Part shown: in pieces, positions 24,581 through 33,504 of the stretch
Layout: the number at the start of each line of letters is the position of its first letter
How positions within the stretch are numbered: position 1 is the stretch's first letter
NCBI GenBank assembly: GCA_017379075.1
Contig: JAFNXL010000015.1
Span: 1-64,000 of the forward strand
Direction of reading: 5' to 3'
Length of the DNA stretch: 64,000 bases
Source: Bacteroidaceae bacterium
GTDB lineage: Bacteria > Bacteroidota > Bacteroidia > Bacteroidales > Bacteroidaceae
Made by a program: the position numbers and the translations under genes
Notes under the pieces: generated by a model
Database searches by the model: none
What the model was told of the DNA's origin: nothing
What the model saw: the letters and a program-made list of their open reading frames with translations, nothing else

Positions 24581-26017
24581 TCAATCCCTGCGGAAAATGT
24601 CGCGAGTATAGACTTTATCTTTGACATCATCCAAAGCGGCATCGTAACGGTTGGCAATGATTGCCTGTGACTTCGCCTTGAACGCGTCCAAGTCATTCAC
24701 TACTCGACTGCCGAAGAATGCTGTTCCGTCTTCCAAAGTGGGTTCGTAAATGATGACTTCAGCGCCCTTAGCCTTGATGCGCTTCATGACGCCCTGGATG
24801 GAGCTTTGGCGGAAGTTGTCGCTGTTGCTCTTCATTGTGAGACGGTATACTCCGATGACCGGAAGCTGTGAGCCATGAGCCGTGAGTTGTGAGTCATAGG
24901 TATTGTTTTCGGAATAGCTGTACCAGCCTGCAAGTTTAAGTACCTGATCGGCGATGAAGTCCTTGCGGGTGCGGTTGCTTTCCACAATGGCTGACATCAT
25001 GTTCTGGGGCACGTCCTGATAGTTGGCCAGAAGCTGTTTGGTGTCCTTGGGCAGACAATAGCCTCCGTAACCGAATGAGGGGTTGTTATAGTGTGTGCCG
25101 ATGCGGGGGTCAAGACCAATGCCTTGGATGATGGCTGAAGAGTCGAGTCCTTTCATCTCTGCGTATGTATCCAGTTCGTTGAAATAGCTGACACGAAGCG
25201 CCAGATAGGTGTTGGCAAAGAGTTTCACCGCCTCTGCTTCCTTCAGTCCCATGAAGAGCAATGGGATGCCTTTGTTGGGCAGTGAGCTATCAGCTGTGAG
25301 CTGTGAGCAGCTAATGGTCAAAGGGCTATGGTCTACAATCGGTTGTCGGTTGTCGGTTGTCGGTTGTCCTCCAACAGCGCCTTCCACAAGAAGTTGTGCA
25401 AAGGTGTGGGCCGCATTCTGCAACTTTTCCATGTCGGCTATGGTCTGGATGGCCTGATTGGCCGCAAATTCCTCTGCTTCTTCGATGTGTTTGGGGACAC
25501 CCACGATGATGCGGCTGGGGTAAAGATTGTCGTAGAGGGCTTTACTCTCGCGCAAGAACTCGGGTGAGAATAGCAGGTTGAACTTATGGCCCTTCAGTGT
25601 GTCATCCGTCACAAAACGCTGTGCGTACTTGGCATACAAATGGCGGCAATAGCCTACGGGAATAGTGCTCTTGATAACCATGACTGCCGAGGGATTGACA
25701 CTGAGCACAAGGTTGATGACATCCTCAATGTGATGGGTATCGAAGAAATTCTTCTGCGGATCGTAATTGGTGGGCGCTGCTATGACCACAAAATCGGCAT
25801 CCTTGTAAGCGGATGCTCCATCAAGGGTGGCAGTTAGTTGCAGTTCCTTCTCGGCAAAATATTTTTCTATATACTCGTCCTGGATGGGGGAAATGCGCGC
25901 GTTGATCTTATCCACCTTTTCTTGAACGACATCAACTACTGTAACGAAATGATGTTGGCTCAACAATGTGGCAATACTAAGACCCACATACCCTGCTCCG
26001 GCTACTGCTATTTTCAT
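24581..26017 (-). CDS. ugd: UDP-glucose 6-dehydrogenase with repeat-encoded insertions
   Basis: Oxidises UDP-glucose to UDP-glucuronate. The 478-residue protein has the Rossmann start ([18 protein letters not shown]), [10 protein letters not shown], and the catalytic cysteine in [11 protein letters not shown]. Two segments do not belong to the family: about 30 residues after LLVEGA ([14 protein letters not shown] ... ADSSLPNKG) and about 10 residues before [10 protein letters not shown] ([13 protein letters not shown]). Both are encoded by heptanucleotide repeats yet keep the frame. A related nucleotide-sugar dehydrogenase activity cannot be excluded because wecB is in the same operon. Confidence 0.92.
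   Translation of the reverse strand: MKIAVAGAGYVGLSIATLLSQHHFVTVVDVVQEKVDKINARISPIQDEYIEKYFAEKELQLTATLDGASAYKDADFVVIAAPTNYDPQKNFFDTHHIEDVINLVLSVNPSAVMVIKSTIPVGYCRHLYAKYAQRFVTDDTLKGHKFNLLFSPEFLRESKALYDNLYPSRIIVGVPKHIEEAEEFAANQAIQTIADMEKLQNAAHTFAQLLVEGAVGGQPTTDNRQPIVDHSPLTISCSQLTADSSLPNKGIPLLFMGLKEAEAVKLFANTYLALRVSYFNELDTYAEMKGLDSSAIIQGIGLDPRIGTHYNNPSFGYGGYCLPKDTKQLLANYQDVPQNMMSAIVESNRTRKDFIADQVLKLAGWYSYSENNTYDSQLTAHGSQLPVIGVYRLTMKSNSDNFRQSSIQGVMKRIKAKGAEVIIYEPTLEDGTAFFGSRVVNDLDAFKAKSQAIIANRYDAALDDVKDKVYTRDIFRRD
24868..24895. repeat. Heptamer repeat inside ugd (copy 2)
   Basis: GTGAGCC, ATGAGCC, GTGAGTT, GTGAGTC in 7-bp register within the coding sequence, giving the [10 protein letters not shown] segment on the minus strand. 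Confidence 0.85.
25282..25366. repeat. Heptamer repeats inside ugd (copy 1)
   Basis: GTGAGCT, ATCAGCT, GTGAGCT, GTGAGCA (25282-25309) and four exact TCGGTTG units (25339-25366), inside the ugd coding sequence. They encode the extra segment after LLVEGA. Confidence 0.9.
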
Positions 26018-26057
26018 ATCTTAACTGATTTCTTATTCAAACTAAAGCGCACAACGA

Positions 26058-26963
26058 TTATTCGTTCAACGCCAAACGCGCATGTTCTACCTCCTCTATC
26101 ACATGAAGCAGATACTGGCCATACTGGTTCTTGATCATGGGTTGTGCCAACTGGCGCATGCGTTCGGTGGTAATCCAGCCTTTGCGATAGGCGATGCCTT
26201 CGAGACAGGCAACCTTGAGACCCTGGCGCTTTTCAATGACTTCAATAAACGTGGAAGCCTCACTGAGGGAGTCGTGCGTGCCGGTGTCCAACCATGCAAA
26301 ACCACGGCCAAGGGTCTGTACCTTGAGTTCACCATCTTTGAGGAATTCCTGGTTTACAGTGGTTATTTCCAGTTCGCCGCGGGCTGAGGGTTTGATCTGC
26401 TTGGCCACATTGACCACCTTATTGGGATAGAAATAGAGACCAACCACAGCATAATTGGACTTGGGATGGGCTGGTTTTTCCTCGATACTGAGACAATTGC
26501 CTTCGCGGTCGAACTCTGCCACACCATAACGCTCGGGATCGCTGACCCAATAACCGAATACGGTGGCACGGTTTTCTTCCTCCGCCTGGCGAACCGCTTC
26601 CTTCAGCATGGCGCTGAAACCGGCTCCATGGAAGATGTTGTCTCCGAGTACCAGACAAGCGGAATCGTTCCCGATAAACTCCTCACCAATGATAAAGGCT
26701 TGTGCCAAACCATCGGGCGAAGGCTGTTCGGCATATTCAAACTTTACCCCGTAATCACTTCCGTCGCCCAACAGACGCTTGAATCCAGGGAGGTCGTGGG
26801 GTGTGGAGATAATCAGTATCTCGCGTATGCCTGCCAGCATCAGCACAGATATGGGGTAATATATCATGGGTTTGTCAAAGATGGGGAGCATTTGTTTACT
26901 CACCCCCTTTGTTATGGGATAGAGGCGCGTTCCGCTGCCTCCAGCTAATACGATTCCTTTCAT
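26058..26963 (-). CDS. rfbA: Glucose-1-phosphate thymidylyltransferase
   Basis: Makes dTDP-glucose. The 301-residue protein has [38 protein letters not shown], and [10 protein letters not shown], the normal RfbA/RmlA layout and length. It is the promoter-proximal gene of the polysaccharide operon. None of rfbB, rfbC or rfbD is in the window, so dTDP-glucose is used for another sugar or the other genes lie elsewhere. Confidence 0.95.
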   Translation of the reverse strand: MKGIVLAGGSGTRLYPITKGVSKQMLPIFDKPMIYYPISVLMLAGIREILIISTPHDLPGFKRLLGDGSDYGVKFEYAEQPSPDGLAQAFIIGEEFIGNDSACLVLGDNIFHGAGFSAMLKEAVRQAEEENRATVFGYWVSDPERYGVAEFDREGNCLSIEEKPAHPKSNYAVVGLYFYPNKVVNVAKQIKPSARGELEITTVNQEFLKDGELKVQTLGRGFAWLDTGTHDSLSEASTFIEVIEKRQGLKVACLEGIAYRKGWITTERMRQLAQPMIKNQYGQYLLHVIEEVEHARLALNE

Positions 26964-27104
26964 ATTCTCTTTTAATTATTGCACTCTCACAGACATACTG
27001 TAGCCTGCAAAAGGGGCGTATCAATATCGATTAATGCTACACCGCAATAAACATATATCTGGCTATAAAAGCCTCATGCCATGCGACTAATAACTATCAC
27101 TATG

Positions 27105-27135
27105 CAAAGATAACCATTTTTTATGTTTTGACAAA
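27105..27135 (-). promoter_or_regulatory. Promoter of the polysaccharide operon
   Basis: Minus strand TTTG (27135-27132), 19 bp, TATCTTTG (27112-27105). Transcription should begin near 27098, leaving a leader of about 135 nt before rfbA. No other promoter of this quality is seen within the operon. The 295-bp gap 26964-27258 holds only this promoter and leader. Confidence 0.8.
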
Positions 27136-27258
27136 TTTATAAATTTATTATTTATAACAAATTGCATATTTACATTGTGCGACATGAAATAATGGCAAAA
27201 AACTGACATAAAAAGAAATAAAGGAAAATGAAATCATTTTCCTTTACTTACTTAGCTG

Positions 27259-27331
27259 TGGTGCCACCAGGAATCGAACCGGGGACACAAGGATTTTCAG
27301 TCCTTTGCTCTACCAACTGAGCTATGGCACC
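27259..27331 (-). tRNA. tRNA-Phe (anticodon GAA)
   Basis: A 73-nt cloverleaf on the minus strand: acceptor GGTGCCA/TGGCACC, D arm GCTC/GAGC, anticodon stem AGGAC/ATCCT-type around loop CTGAAAA (anticodon GAA), T loop TTCGATT, discriminator A, no encoded CCA. Confidence 0.95.
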
Positions 27332-27353
27332 ATCATTTTCTTGAATGCGGATG

Positions 27354-27385
27354 CAAAGGTAGGTGTTTTTTTCTTTTCTGCCAAA
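27354..27385 (-). promoter_or_regulatory. Promoter of tRNA-Phe
   Basis: Minus strand TTTG (27385-27382), 20 bp, TACCTTTG (27361-27354), 22 bp before the tRNA. Good match to the Bacteroidetes consensus. Confidence 0.8.
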
Positions 27386-27410
27386 TTTTTCTCTTAAAAA
27401 ATACAAAAAG

Positions 27411-27442
27411 TTTGCATATTAACAAGGTTTGTCTTACCTTTG
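27411..27442 (+). promoter_or_regulatory. Promoter of tRNA-Pro(CGG) and probably rlpA
   Basis: TTTG (27411-27414), 20 bp, TACCTTTG (27435-27442), 18 bp before the tRNA. No separate promoter is visible in the 18 bp between the tRNA and rlpA. Confidence 0.8.
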
Positions 27443-27460
27443 CACTTGCTAACAAGCATT

Positions 27461-27533
27461 CGGAAAGTAGCGCAGTTGGTAGCGTACTACGTTCGGGACG
27501 TAGGGGTCGGGAGTTCGAGTCTCCTCTTTCCGA
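27461..27533 (+). tRNA. tRNA-Pro (anticodon CGG)
   Basis: A 73-nt cloverleaf: acceptor CGGAAAG/CTTTCCG, anticodon stem CTACG/CGTAG with loop TTCGGGA (anticodon CGG), T arm GGGAG/CTCCT with TTCGAGT, discriminator A, no encoded CCA. Second proline tRNA in the window. Confidence 0.95.
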
Positions 27534-27551
27534 CTACAAATATTGAGCACT

Positions 27552-28064
27552 ATGAGAAATTGTCTCTCTATCATGCTCCTTTTTTTATTAGGTGCAAACA
27601 CGCATGTCTTTGCCGAAGAACAGGATACAATTATCGGTAAAGCATCATATTACTCTGACAAATTACACGGACGAACAATGAGCAACGGCAGGCCATACCA
27701 CCGCGACAGCATGACGTGTGCCCATCTGAAATTCCCGTTCGGCACCATGCTGAAGGTAAAGAATCCCATAAACGACAAAGAAGTAATCGTTACCGTTACG
27801 GACAGAGGCCCATATTCCAAAAGATATATCGTGGATCTCAGCAGAGCCGCAGCCAAAGAATTGGGCCTGATTCACCGAGGGTGGGCCATGGTAGAGATTA
27901 CTCCGTACATCCCGCAGAAAGTGCCATACAAGCTTAAACAGGAACTTCCAGAAATTCCTGAACTTAACATTGAGTATTCCCCTATTGCCATTTATCCAGA
28001 CCCTGCATGGAAGGACGACAGCATCATTGCCAGAAAAGATGTCGTTACGGAAGATTATAAATAG
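27552..28064 (+). CDS. rlpA: RlpA-like septal ring lytic transglycosylase
   Basis: A 170-residue exported double-psi beta-barrel protein. It starts at ATG 27552 with a signal peptide (MRNCLSIMLLFLLGANTHVFA), then GKASYYSDKLHGRTMSNGRPY, TCAHLKFPFGTMLKVKN and VTDRGPY, the RlpA core. RlpA cleaves glycan strands lacking stem peptides, near the division site. No SPOR domain, and no lipobox. It begins 18 bp after tRNA-Pro, so it is probably read from the tRNA promoter. Confidence 0.88.
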   Translation: MRNCLSIMLLFLLGANTHVFAEEQDTIIGKASYYSDKLHGRTMSNGRPYHRDSMTCAHLKFPFGTMLKVKNPINDKEVIVTVTDRGPYSKRYIVDLSRAAAKELGLIHRGWAMVEITPYIPQKVPYKLKQELPEIPELNIEYSPIAIYPDPAWKDDSIIARKDVVTEDYK

Positions 28065-28106
28065 CACAGGAACATTCATCAATCCATAACCTAATATTCA
28101 CAAAAC

Positions 28107-29321
28107 ATGAAGAACAGATTCTTATGCATGACCATGTGGTTCATGCTCTGCTCACGCATTTTGGCACAAGGATGGGTTTCCATTCAAGAATTTGGCGTAC
28201 AGCCTAACAATACGGCAGCAGAAAACACCAAATGCCTACAAAAAGCCATAGACAGTATGGCAAACAGGGGAGGCGCACTTTTTGTAGAACCAACAGAGGG
28301 CGGATACCCAATTGACGGCGGATTGACACTAAGAAGAAATGTCACACTTGTTGGCGTACACGGTCCTACAGGACGCGGAACGGCCACAAACGACCGGTCA
28401 AAGCCAACTGGATCGCTTTTTGTCATACGGGACAAAGATAAGCCTTTTATTACGGTGGAATCCGCCACACAAATAAAGGGCATTCAATTCTATTACCCAG
28501 AACAAGCATTTGACAAACCTGAAGGCATCATTCCCTACCCTGCTACGATACAAATGTCACAAGAAAATGCAGTGCAAGGAGTAACGCTTTCATGTCTTAC
28601 CTTCTATGGTGAGTATATTGCAATGGACTTCAGGGGGAAAGAGACTCAAGTGTGCGAACAAATCCTTTTTGAACACTGCTACGGTTATCCGTTAAGCGGA
28701 CAATTCATCGCTATTGACCGATGTTATGATGTACCACGCATTTTACATTGCCACGTGAACCCAGCAAACATGAGAGAATTTGGAAGGAGTTTTCATAAAT
28801 CCGTAATAGATTCAGTTGTAAGACAAAAGACATATACCTACTGGATAGATCATACTGACAATGCCCAATTAATTGATTTGTTTACCTTTGGGGTACATGG
28901 GGGCATTTACTTGGGTTCAGAAACATACGGCCAATTGACGAACTTTAATTTTGACTGTGTATGTATTGGTATACACAAACTGGGGAGCCAATGGAAAAAC
29001 AGGAACTGGCAAATAGCACAGGGATCAATCATTGCAAATGTGGGAGAAAAGTTGGAGGACATACACCCGATTTTAATAGAGGGCATCGGACACTCCTCAA
29101 TAACAAACGTTGAAGCATTTTCCGGGGAGAATGGCGCACTAACAAATAAAGGAGCCTCATGGGATTACATGACTGTAACAGGGGAAGCAACCATATCATT
29201 GGCCAACTGTCGGATGCACGGATATAAAGCAGACACCCCCATCAACGCGCACCCTAAGGCTAAGATATCTGCATATGGCTGCATAGACAAAAACAACGTT
29301 TTCTTCGAGATGAAGCCATAA
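28107..29321 (+). CDS. Secreted beta-helix (pectate-lyase-3-like) protein
   Basis: A 404-residue protein with a signal peptide (cleaved after RILAQ), then VSIQEFGVQPNNTAAENTKCLQKAID, the usual start of Pectate_lyase_3/parallel beta-helix domains, and GGALFVEPTEGGYPIDGGLTL. Further beta-helix-like turns follow. Families with this domain act on polysaccharides or serve as binding scaffolds; the substrate is unknown and catalytic residues cannot be assigned by eye. It lies 42 bp after rlpA and ends at a strong hairpin. Confidence 0.7.
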   Translation: MKNRFLCMTMWFMLCSRILAQGWVSIQEFGVQPNNTAAENTKCLQKAIDSMANRGGALFVEPTEGGYPIDGGLTLRRNVTLVGVHGPTGRGTATNDRSKPTGSLFVIRDKDKPFITVESATQIKGIQFYYPEQAFDKPEGIIPYPATIQMSQENAVQGVTLSCLTFYGEYIAMDFRGKETQVCEQILFEHCYGYPLSGQFIAIDRCYDVPRILHCHVNPANMREFGRSFHKSVIDSVVRQKTYTYWIDHTDNAQLIDLFTFGVHGGIYLGSETYGQLTNFNFDCVCIGIHKLGSQWKNRNWQIAQGSIIANVGEKLEDIHPILIEGIGHSSITNVEAFSGENGALTNKGASWDYMTVTGEATISLANCRMHGYKADTPINAHPKAKISAYGCIDKNNVFFEMKP

Positions 29322-29348
29322 TCTTAATTCAATGAAGGTAAAATAGGA

Positions 29349-29383
29349 AATCGCCCAGTATCTTTCACAGACACTGGGCGATT
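29349..29383. terminator. Bidirectional terminator between the beta-helix gene and rplQ
   Basis: AATCGCCCAGT and ACTGGGCGATT form a perfect 11-bp stem around a 13-nt loop between convergent genes. It can end the alpha ribosomal operon on one strand and the rlpA transcript on the other. Confidence 0.85.
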
Positions 29384-29402
29384 CAATTATTGCAATATAG
29401 AA

Positions 29403-29894
29403 TTATTCTGCTGTTTCAGTAGCATTTTCAGTTGCTACAGGAGCTTCAGTCGCAGGAGCTTCTGCAACAGCCTCAGCAGCCTTCTTTGAAGAGCGACGGG
29501 TACGCTTAGCCTTCTTCTCGGTCTTTGCCAGGTTCTCATCAAAATCTACCAATTCAATGAAACACATTGCTGCGTTGTCATTTGCACGGTAACCAGTCTT
29601 GATGATACGAGTGTAACCACCGGGACGGTCGCCAATCTTGGTAGAAATGGTGGTAAACAACTCAGTGATGGCCTTTTTGTCCTGAAGGTAGCTGAACACA
29701 ACACGACGTGAATTTGTGGTGTCCTGCTTAGACTTTGTAATCAGGGGCTCAACATACTTCTTCAAAGCCTTAGCCTTGGCCAGAGTCGTAGTGATTCTTT
29801 TGTGCATAATCAGAGAGATTGCCATGTTTGACAACATAGCTGCTCTGTGAGATGCAGTACGACTCAAATGGTTAAATTTCTTATTATGTCTCAT
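29403..29894 (-). CDS. rplQ: Ribosomal protein L17
   Basis: 50S protein near the peptide exit tunnel. The core ([23 protein letters not shown] ... [17 protein letters not shown]) is followed by an extra tail of roughly 40 residues rich in Ala, Thr, Glu and Lys, making 163 residues against about 127 in E. coli; long L17 tails are usual in Bacteroidetes. Last gene of the ribosomal block, 5 bp after rpoA. Confidence 0.97.
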   Translation of the reverse strand: MRHNKKFNHLSRTASHRAAMLSNMAISLIMHKRITTTLAKAKALKKYVEPLITKSKQDTTNSRRVVFSYLQDKKAITELFTTISTKIGDRPGGYTRIIKTGYRANDNAAMCFIELVDFDENLAKTEKKAKRTRRSSKKAAEAVAEAPATEAPVATENATETAE

Positions 29895-29899
29895 TTGAT

Positions 29900-30895
29900 T
29901 TAATCTTTATCTAATTTATATTTTGTAATATCAGTTCCAAACGAAAGATTCAGACTCTCTAGCAAATCATCAAGCTCAGTGAGCGATTTCTTACCGAAGT
30001 TTCTGAACTTCAAAAGATCAGTTTTATTGAACTGAACCAAATCACCGAGTGTTTCTACATCAGCGGCCTTCAAACAATTGAGGGCACGAACTGAAAGATC
30101 CATATCGACAAGTTTGGTCTTAAGAAGCTGACGCATGTGAAGTACTTCCTCGTCAAATTCTTCATTACCTTCCAAATCTGAGTTCTCCAGTGTGATTTTG
30201 TCATCAGAGAACAACATGAAGTGGTGGATAAGAATCTTAGCGGCTTCCTTCAAGGCATCCTTCGGGTGAATGGAACCATCAGTAGAAATTTCGAGTACAA
30301 GTTTTTCGTAGTCAGTCTTCTGCTCTACACGGAAGTTTTCTACATTGTACTTTACATTTCTGATAGGAGTGTAAATTGAATCGACAGGGATAACATTAAC
30401 ATCGGTGCAATATTCGCGGTTTTCCTCTGCAGGAACATAGCCACGGCCCTTGTTAATGGAAATCTCTATACGCATCGTTGCTTTGGCATCTAAATGGCAA
30501 ATAACTAATTCAGGGTTTAACACTTCAAATCCAGTCAGATACTTATTGAAGTCGCCAGCCTTGAACACAGTAGTATTCTCGACAACAACGCTTACTTTCT
30601 CGTTCTCGAATTCGTCTACTAATTGCTTGAATCGAACTTGCTTCAAATTCAAGATAATGTTGGTTACATCCTCTTTCACTCCGGGAATAGAAGCAAATTC
30701 ATGCTCTACTCCGGAAATTGAAACGGTATTGATAGCAAAGCCATCCAAAGAGGACAGTAGAATGCGGCGCAAAGCATTACCAATGGTAGTACCAAAGCCA
30801 CCTTCGAGGGGACGAAACTCAAATTTACCATATTGGTTGTCCGCCTCCAACATTATCACCTTATCGGGTTTTTGAAATGCTAATATCGCCATCAT
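29900..30895 (-). CDS. rpoA: RNA polymerase alpha subunit
   Basis: Assembles RNA polymerase and contacts upstream DNA and regulators. The 331-residue protein has the N-terminal dimerisation domain ([20 protein letters not shown] near 35-54), a linker near 235, and the C-terminal helix-hairpin-helix domain ([19 protein letters not shown], then [16 protein letters not shown]). The second Met (MAILAFQ) is an equally possible start. Normal position between rpsD and rplQ. Confidence 0.97.
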   Translation of the reverse strand: MMAILAFQKPDKVIMLEADNQYGKFEFRPLEGGFGTTIGNALRRILLSSLDGFAINTVSISGVEHEFASIPGVKEDVTNIILNLKQVRFKQLVDEFENEKVSVVVENTTVFKAGDFNKYLTGFEVLNPELVICHLDAKATMRIEISINKGRGYVPAEENREYCTDVNVIPVDSIYTPIRNVKYNVENFRVEQKTDYEKLVLEISTDGSIHPKDALKEAAKILIHHFMLFSDDKITLENSDLEGNEEFDEEVLHMRQLLKTKLVDMDLSVRALNCLKAADVETLGDLVQFNKTDLLKFRNFGKKSLTELDDLLESLNLSFGTDITKYKLDKD

Positions 30896-30901
30896 TAATT
30901 A

Positions 30902-31507
30902 TTATTTAGAGTACAACTCAACGATCAACTGCTCCTTGATATTCTCGGGAATATCTGCACGTTCGGGCTTGTGCAAAAGCTTACCGGCCTTCTGGTTCTC
31001 ATCCCACTCCAGCCAGGGATACTTGCTGTGGTTGAAACCAGCCAGACAGTTCTGGATAACTTCGAGGCTCTTTGAACGCTCACGAACACCTACAATCTGA
31101 CCAGGCTTAACTGAGTAAGATGCAATGCCTACAACCTTGCCATCAACTACTATATGCTTGTGGTTAACAAGCTGACGTGCAGCTGCACGGGTAGGAGCAA
31201 TACCCAAACGGAAAACAACGTTGTCCAGACGACACTCGAGGTTCTGCAACAGGATCTCACCGGTAATACCGCTGGTACGTGCAGCCTTCTCAAACATGTT
31301 GCGGAACTGCTTCTCCAACAAACCATAGGTATACTTAGCCTTCTGCTTCTCAGCTAACATGATACCGTACTCAGAAGTCTTTCTTCTGCGAGAATTACCG
31401 TGTTGACCGGGAGGGAAGTTTCTCTTTGAAAGCACTTTGTCTGCACCGAAAATAGCCTCTCCGAAACGACGAGCGATTCTTGACTTAGGTCCAATATATC
31501 TTGCCAT
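30902..31507 (-). CDS. rpsD: Ribosomal protein S4
   Basis: Primary 16S rRNA binder that starts 30S assembly. The 201-residue protein begins [17 protein letters not shown] and contains the S4 RNA-binding domain ([29 protein letters not shown]) from about 94. It lacks the N-terminal zinc cysteines of some S4 proteins. In E. coli S4 represses its operon; no leader structure is evident here because the gene is internal. Confidence 0.97.
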   Translation of the reverse strand: MARYIGPKSRIARRFGEAIFGADKVLSKRNFPPGQHGNSRRRKTSEYGIMLAEKQKAKYTYGLLEKQFRNMFEKAARTSGITGEILLQNLECRLDNVVFRLGIAPTRAAARQLVNHKHIVVDGKVVGIASYSVKPGQIVGVRERSKSLEVIQNCLAGFNHSKYPWLEWDENQKAGKLLHKPERADIPENIKEQLIVELYSK

Positions 31508-31544
31508 AACTTATATCTAAATTTAAAAAGGTACTGGTAAATGA

Positions 31545-31934
31545 TTATACTCTTCTTCTCTTGGGAGGACGACAGCCGTTGTGAGGCAGGGGAGTTACAT
31601 CCACGATTTCTGTTACCTCAATACCTGCACCGTGTACGGTACGGATAGCTGATTCACGACCATTACCGGGACCCTTGACATAAGCCTTTACCTTGCGCAA
31701 GCCCAAGTCGAAAGCGACCTTGGCGCAATCCTGAGCTGCCATCTGGGCAGCATAGGGAGTGTTCTTCTTAGAACCACGGAATCCCATCTTACCAGCAGAA
31801 GACCAAGAAATAACCTGTCCTTCTGAATTGGTCAATGTTACGATAATATTATTGAAAGAGCTGTGTACATGAAGCTGACCGTTAGCGTCAACCTTTACCA
31901 CTCTTTTCTTTGCTGCAACTGTTTTCTTTGCCAT
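31545..31934 (-). CDS. rpsK: Ribosomal protein S11
   Basis: 30S platform protein near the mRNA exit. The 129-residue chain has the usual Lys-rich N-terminus, [35 protein letters not shown] and the terminal [11 protein letters not shown]. Normal length, between rpsM (8 bp upstream) and rpsD (37 bp downstream). Confidence 0.97.
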   Translation of the reverse strand: MAKKTVAAKKRVVKVDANGQLHVHSSFNNIIVTLTNSEGQVISWSSAGKMGFRGSKKNTPYAAQMAAQDCAKVAFDLGLRKVKAYVKGPGNGRESAIRTVHGAGIEVTEIVDVTPLPHNGCRPPKRRRV

Positions 31935-31942
31935 ATCAATTA

Positions 31943-32323
31943 TTATTTAGTAGCCTTTTTCTTGTTAGCAACAGTCTTCTTCTTACCCTTACGTGTACGG
32001 GCGTTGTTCTTGGTGCTCTGACCACGAACGGGAAGACCATGACGATGACGAACTCCACGATAACAACCGATATCCATCAGTCGCTTAATGTTGAGTGAAA
32101 TCTCACTGCGCAGATCACCTTCTACCTTGTATTCTGCACCGATAATCTCACGAATCTTACCAGCCTCGTCATCAGTCCAGTCGCAAACCTTCTTGTCCTT
32201 GTCTACGCCTGCTTTTTCCAGGATTTTGGCTGAGCTACTGCGACCTATTCCAAAAATATAGGTCAAGGCGATTTCACCTCTCTTGTTCTGAGGCAAATCT
32301 ACACCAACAATTCTAATTGCCAT
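31943..32323 (-). CDS. rpsM: Ribosomal protein S13
   Basis: 30S head protein that contacts the P-site tRNA and bridges to the 50S. The 126-residue sequence has [32 protein letters not shown] motif, [20 protein letters not shown] and a Lys-rich tail. Normal length; follows rpmJ after 30 bp. Confidence 0.97.
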   Translation of the reverse strand: MAIRIVGVDLPQNKRGEIALTYIFGIGRSSSAKILEKAGVDKDKKVCDWTDDEAGKIREIIGAEYKVEGDLRSEISLNIKRLMDIGCYRGVRHRHGLPVRGQSTKNNARTRKGKKKTVANKKKATK

Positions 32324-32353
32324 ATACTATTAATATTTCTTTTGCAATAATTT

Positions 32354-32470
32354 TTAACCCTGACGTGTCTTGTACTTGGGGTTTTTCTTGTTAATCACAT
32401 ACAGACGACCCTTACGACGTACAATCTTGCAGTCGGGGGTACGTTTCTTTAAAGAAGCTCTTGTTTTCAT
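32354..32470 (-). CDS. rpmJ: Ribosomal protein L36
   Basis: A 38-residue protein, [20 protein letters not shown] then [18 protein letters not shown], the complete L36. It keeps only one cysteine (Cys14), so it is the zinc-free form. It sits between infA (10 bp upstream) and rpsM as expected. Confidence 0.96.
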   Translation of the reverse strand: MKTRASLKKRTPDCKIVRRKGRLYVINKKNPKYKTRQG

Positions 32471-32480
32471 ATTGATGTGT

Positions 32481-32699
32481 TTATTTGTATCTAAATACGA
32501 TGCGACCTTTTGTTAAGTCGTAAGGACTCATCTCTACCTTTACTTTATCACCGGGGAGAATCTTGATGTAGTGCATTCTCATTTTTCCTGAGATATTGCA
32601 AATGATTTTTGCACCGATTTCCAGTTCTACTCGGAACATCGCATTGGAGAGTGACTCCACTATAATACCATCCTGTTCAATTACCGCTTGTTTTGCCAT
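32481..32699 (-). CDS. infA: Translation initiation factor IF-1
   Basis: Single OB-fold factor that occupies the 30S A site during initiation. The 72-residue protein ([21 protein letters not shown] ... [32 protein letters not shown] end with FRYK) is full length. Between map (5 bp upstream) and rpmJ. Confidence 0.97.
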   Translation of the reverse strand: MAKQAVIEQDGIIVESLSNAMFRVELEIGAKIICNISGKMRMHYIKILPGDKVKVEMSPYDLTKGRIVFRYK

Positions 32700-32704
32700 G
32701 CTCT

Positions 32705-33493
32705 TTAATATTTCAATAATTCTTCAATTTCCTTAAAACTTGAAAGGATATCAGCCTTTCCGTTGTGAATGGCTATTGTGTGCTCATAATGTGCAGCAAG
32801 CTTGCCATCACGGGTACGAATTGTCCATTTGTCCGGCATCATGTAAATCTGAGGCTTTCCCATTGTGACCATTGGTTCAATAGCCAAACACAGGCCATTT
32901 TTCAACATGGGGCCATTTCCACGACGGCCATAATTGGGAACTTGAGGATCTTCGTGCATCTTACGACCAATTCCATGACCTACAAACTCACGAACAATAC
33001 CATAGCCTTTTGATTCGTTGTGCAGTTGAACTGCATTGCTGATATCTCCGATTCTGTTGCCTGCTACGGCTTTCTCTATACCGCTATACAGAGACTCCTT
33101 AACTGTTTGCAGGAATGCGGAAACCTCCTCAGAGACCTCTCCTACACAGAAGGTGTAACAAGAATCACCATTGAATCCATTTAAGAAAACACCACAATCA
33201 ACCGATACGATATCTCCATCTTTTAATGGTTCATCATTTGGGACTCCATGCACAACTTGGTCGTTCACAGACGCACAGATTGCAGCAGGGAAAGGCTCGC
33301 CATAAGGATTAGGGAATCCTAAAAATGTTGGAGTAGCCCCGTGGTCTCTTATATATTCTTCAGCTACCTTATTCAATTGATTGGTGGTGACGCCTGGGAG
33401 AACGTTTTTACCGACCTCAGCCAGGGTCTTTCCAACCAACAAATTGGCAACTCGCATCAATTCAATTTCATCCTCAGTCTTAAGAAAAATCAT
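32705..33493 (-). CDS. map: Methionine aminopeptidase type I
   Basis: Removes the N-terminal methionine of new proteins. The 262-residue pita-bread enzyme shows all five metal ligands in context: Asp pair in [13 protein letters not shown], His in GHGIGR, Glu in AIEPMV and Glu in HYEHT; the substrate His lies in NDQVVHGVP. No zinc-finger extension. Placed between secY and infA as in other Bacteroidales. Confidence 0.97.
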   Translation of the reverse strand: MIFLKTEDEIELMRVANLLVGKTLAEVGKNVLPGVTTNQLNKVAEEYIRDHGATPTFLGFPNPYGEPFPAAICASVNDQVVHGVPNDEPLKDGDIVSVDCGVFLNGFNGDSCYTFCVGEVSEEVSAFLQTVKESLYSGIEKAVAGNRIGDISNAVQLHNESKGYGIVREFVGHGIGRKMHEDPQVPNYGRRGNGPMLKNGLCLAIEPMVTMGKPQIYMMPDKWTIRTRDGKLAAHYEHTIAIHNGKADILSSFKEIEELLKY

Positions 33494-33504
33494 AACTGAA
33501 TTTC

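Noticed and set aside
23277..24611. Long antisense frame (444 codons) opposite the fusion gene
   Set aside because: It is a shadow of a gene with clear motifs in both domains.
24581..26017. ugd as a frameshifted pseudogene
   Set aside because: Despite the two repeat insertions the frame is continuous from the Rossmann motif to the C-terminus and the catalytic Cys motif is intact.
27440..27640. Small coding frame across tRNA-Pro(CGG) and the rlpA start
   Set aside because: It reads through the tRNA and overlaps rlpA in another frame.
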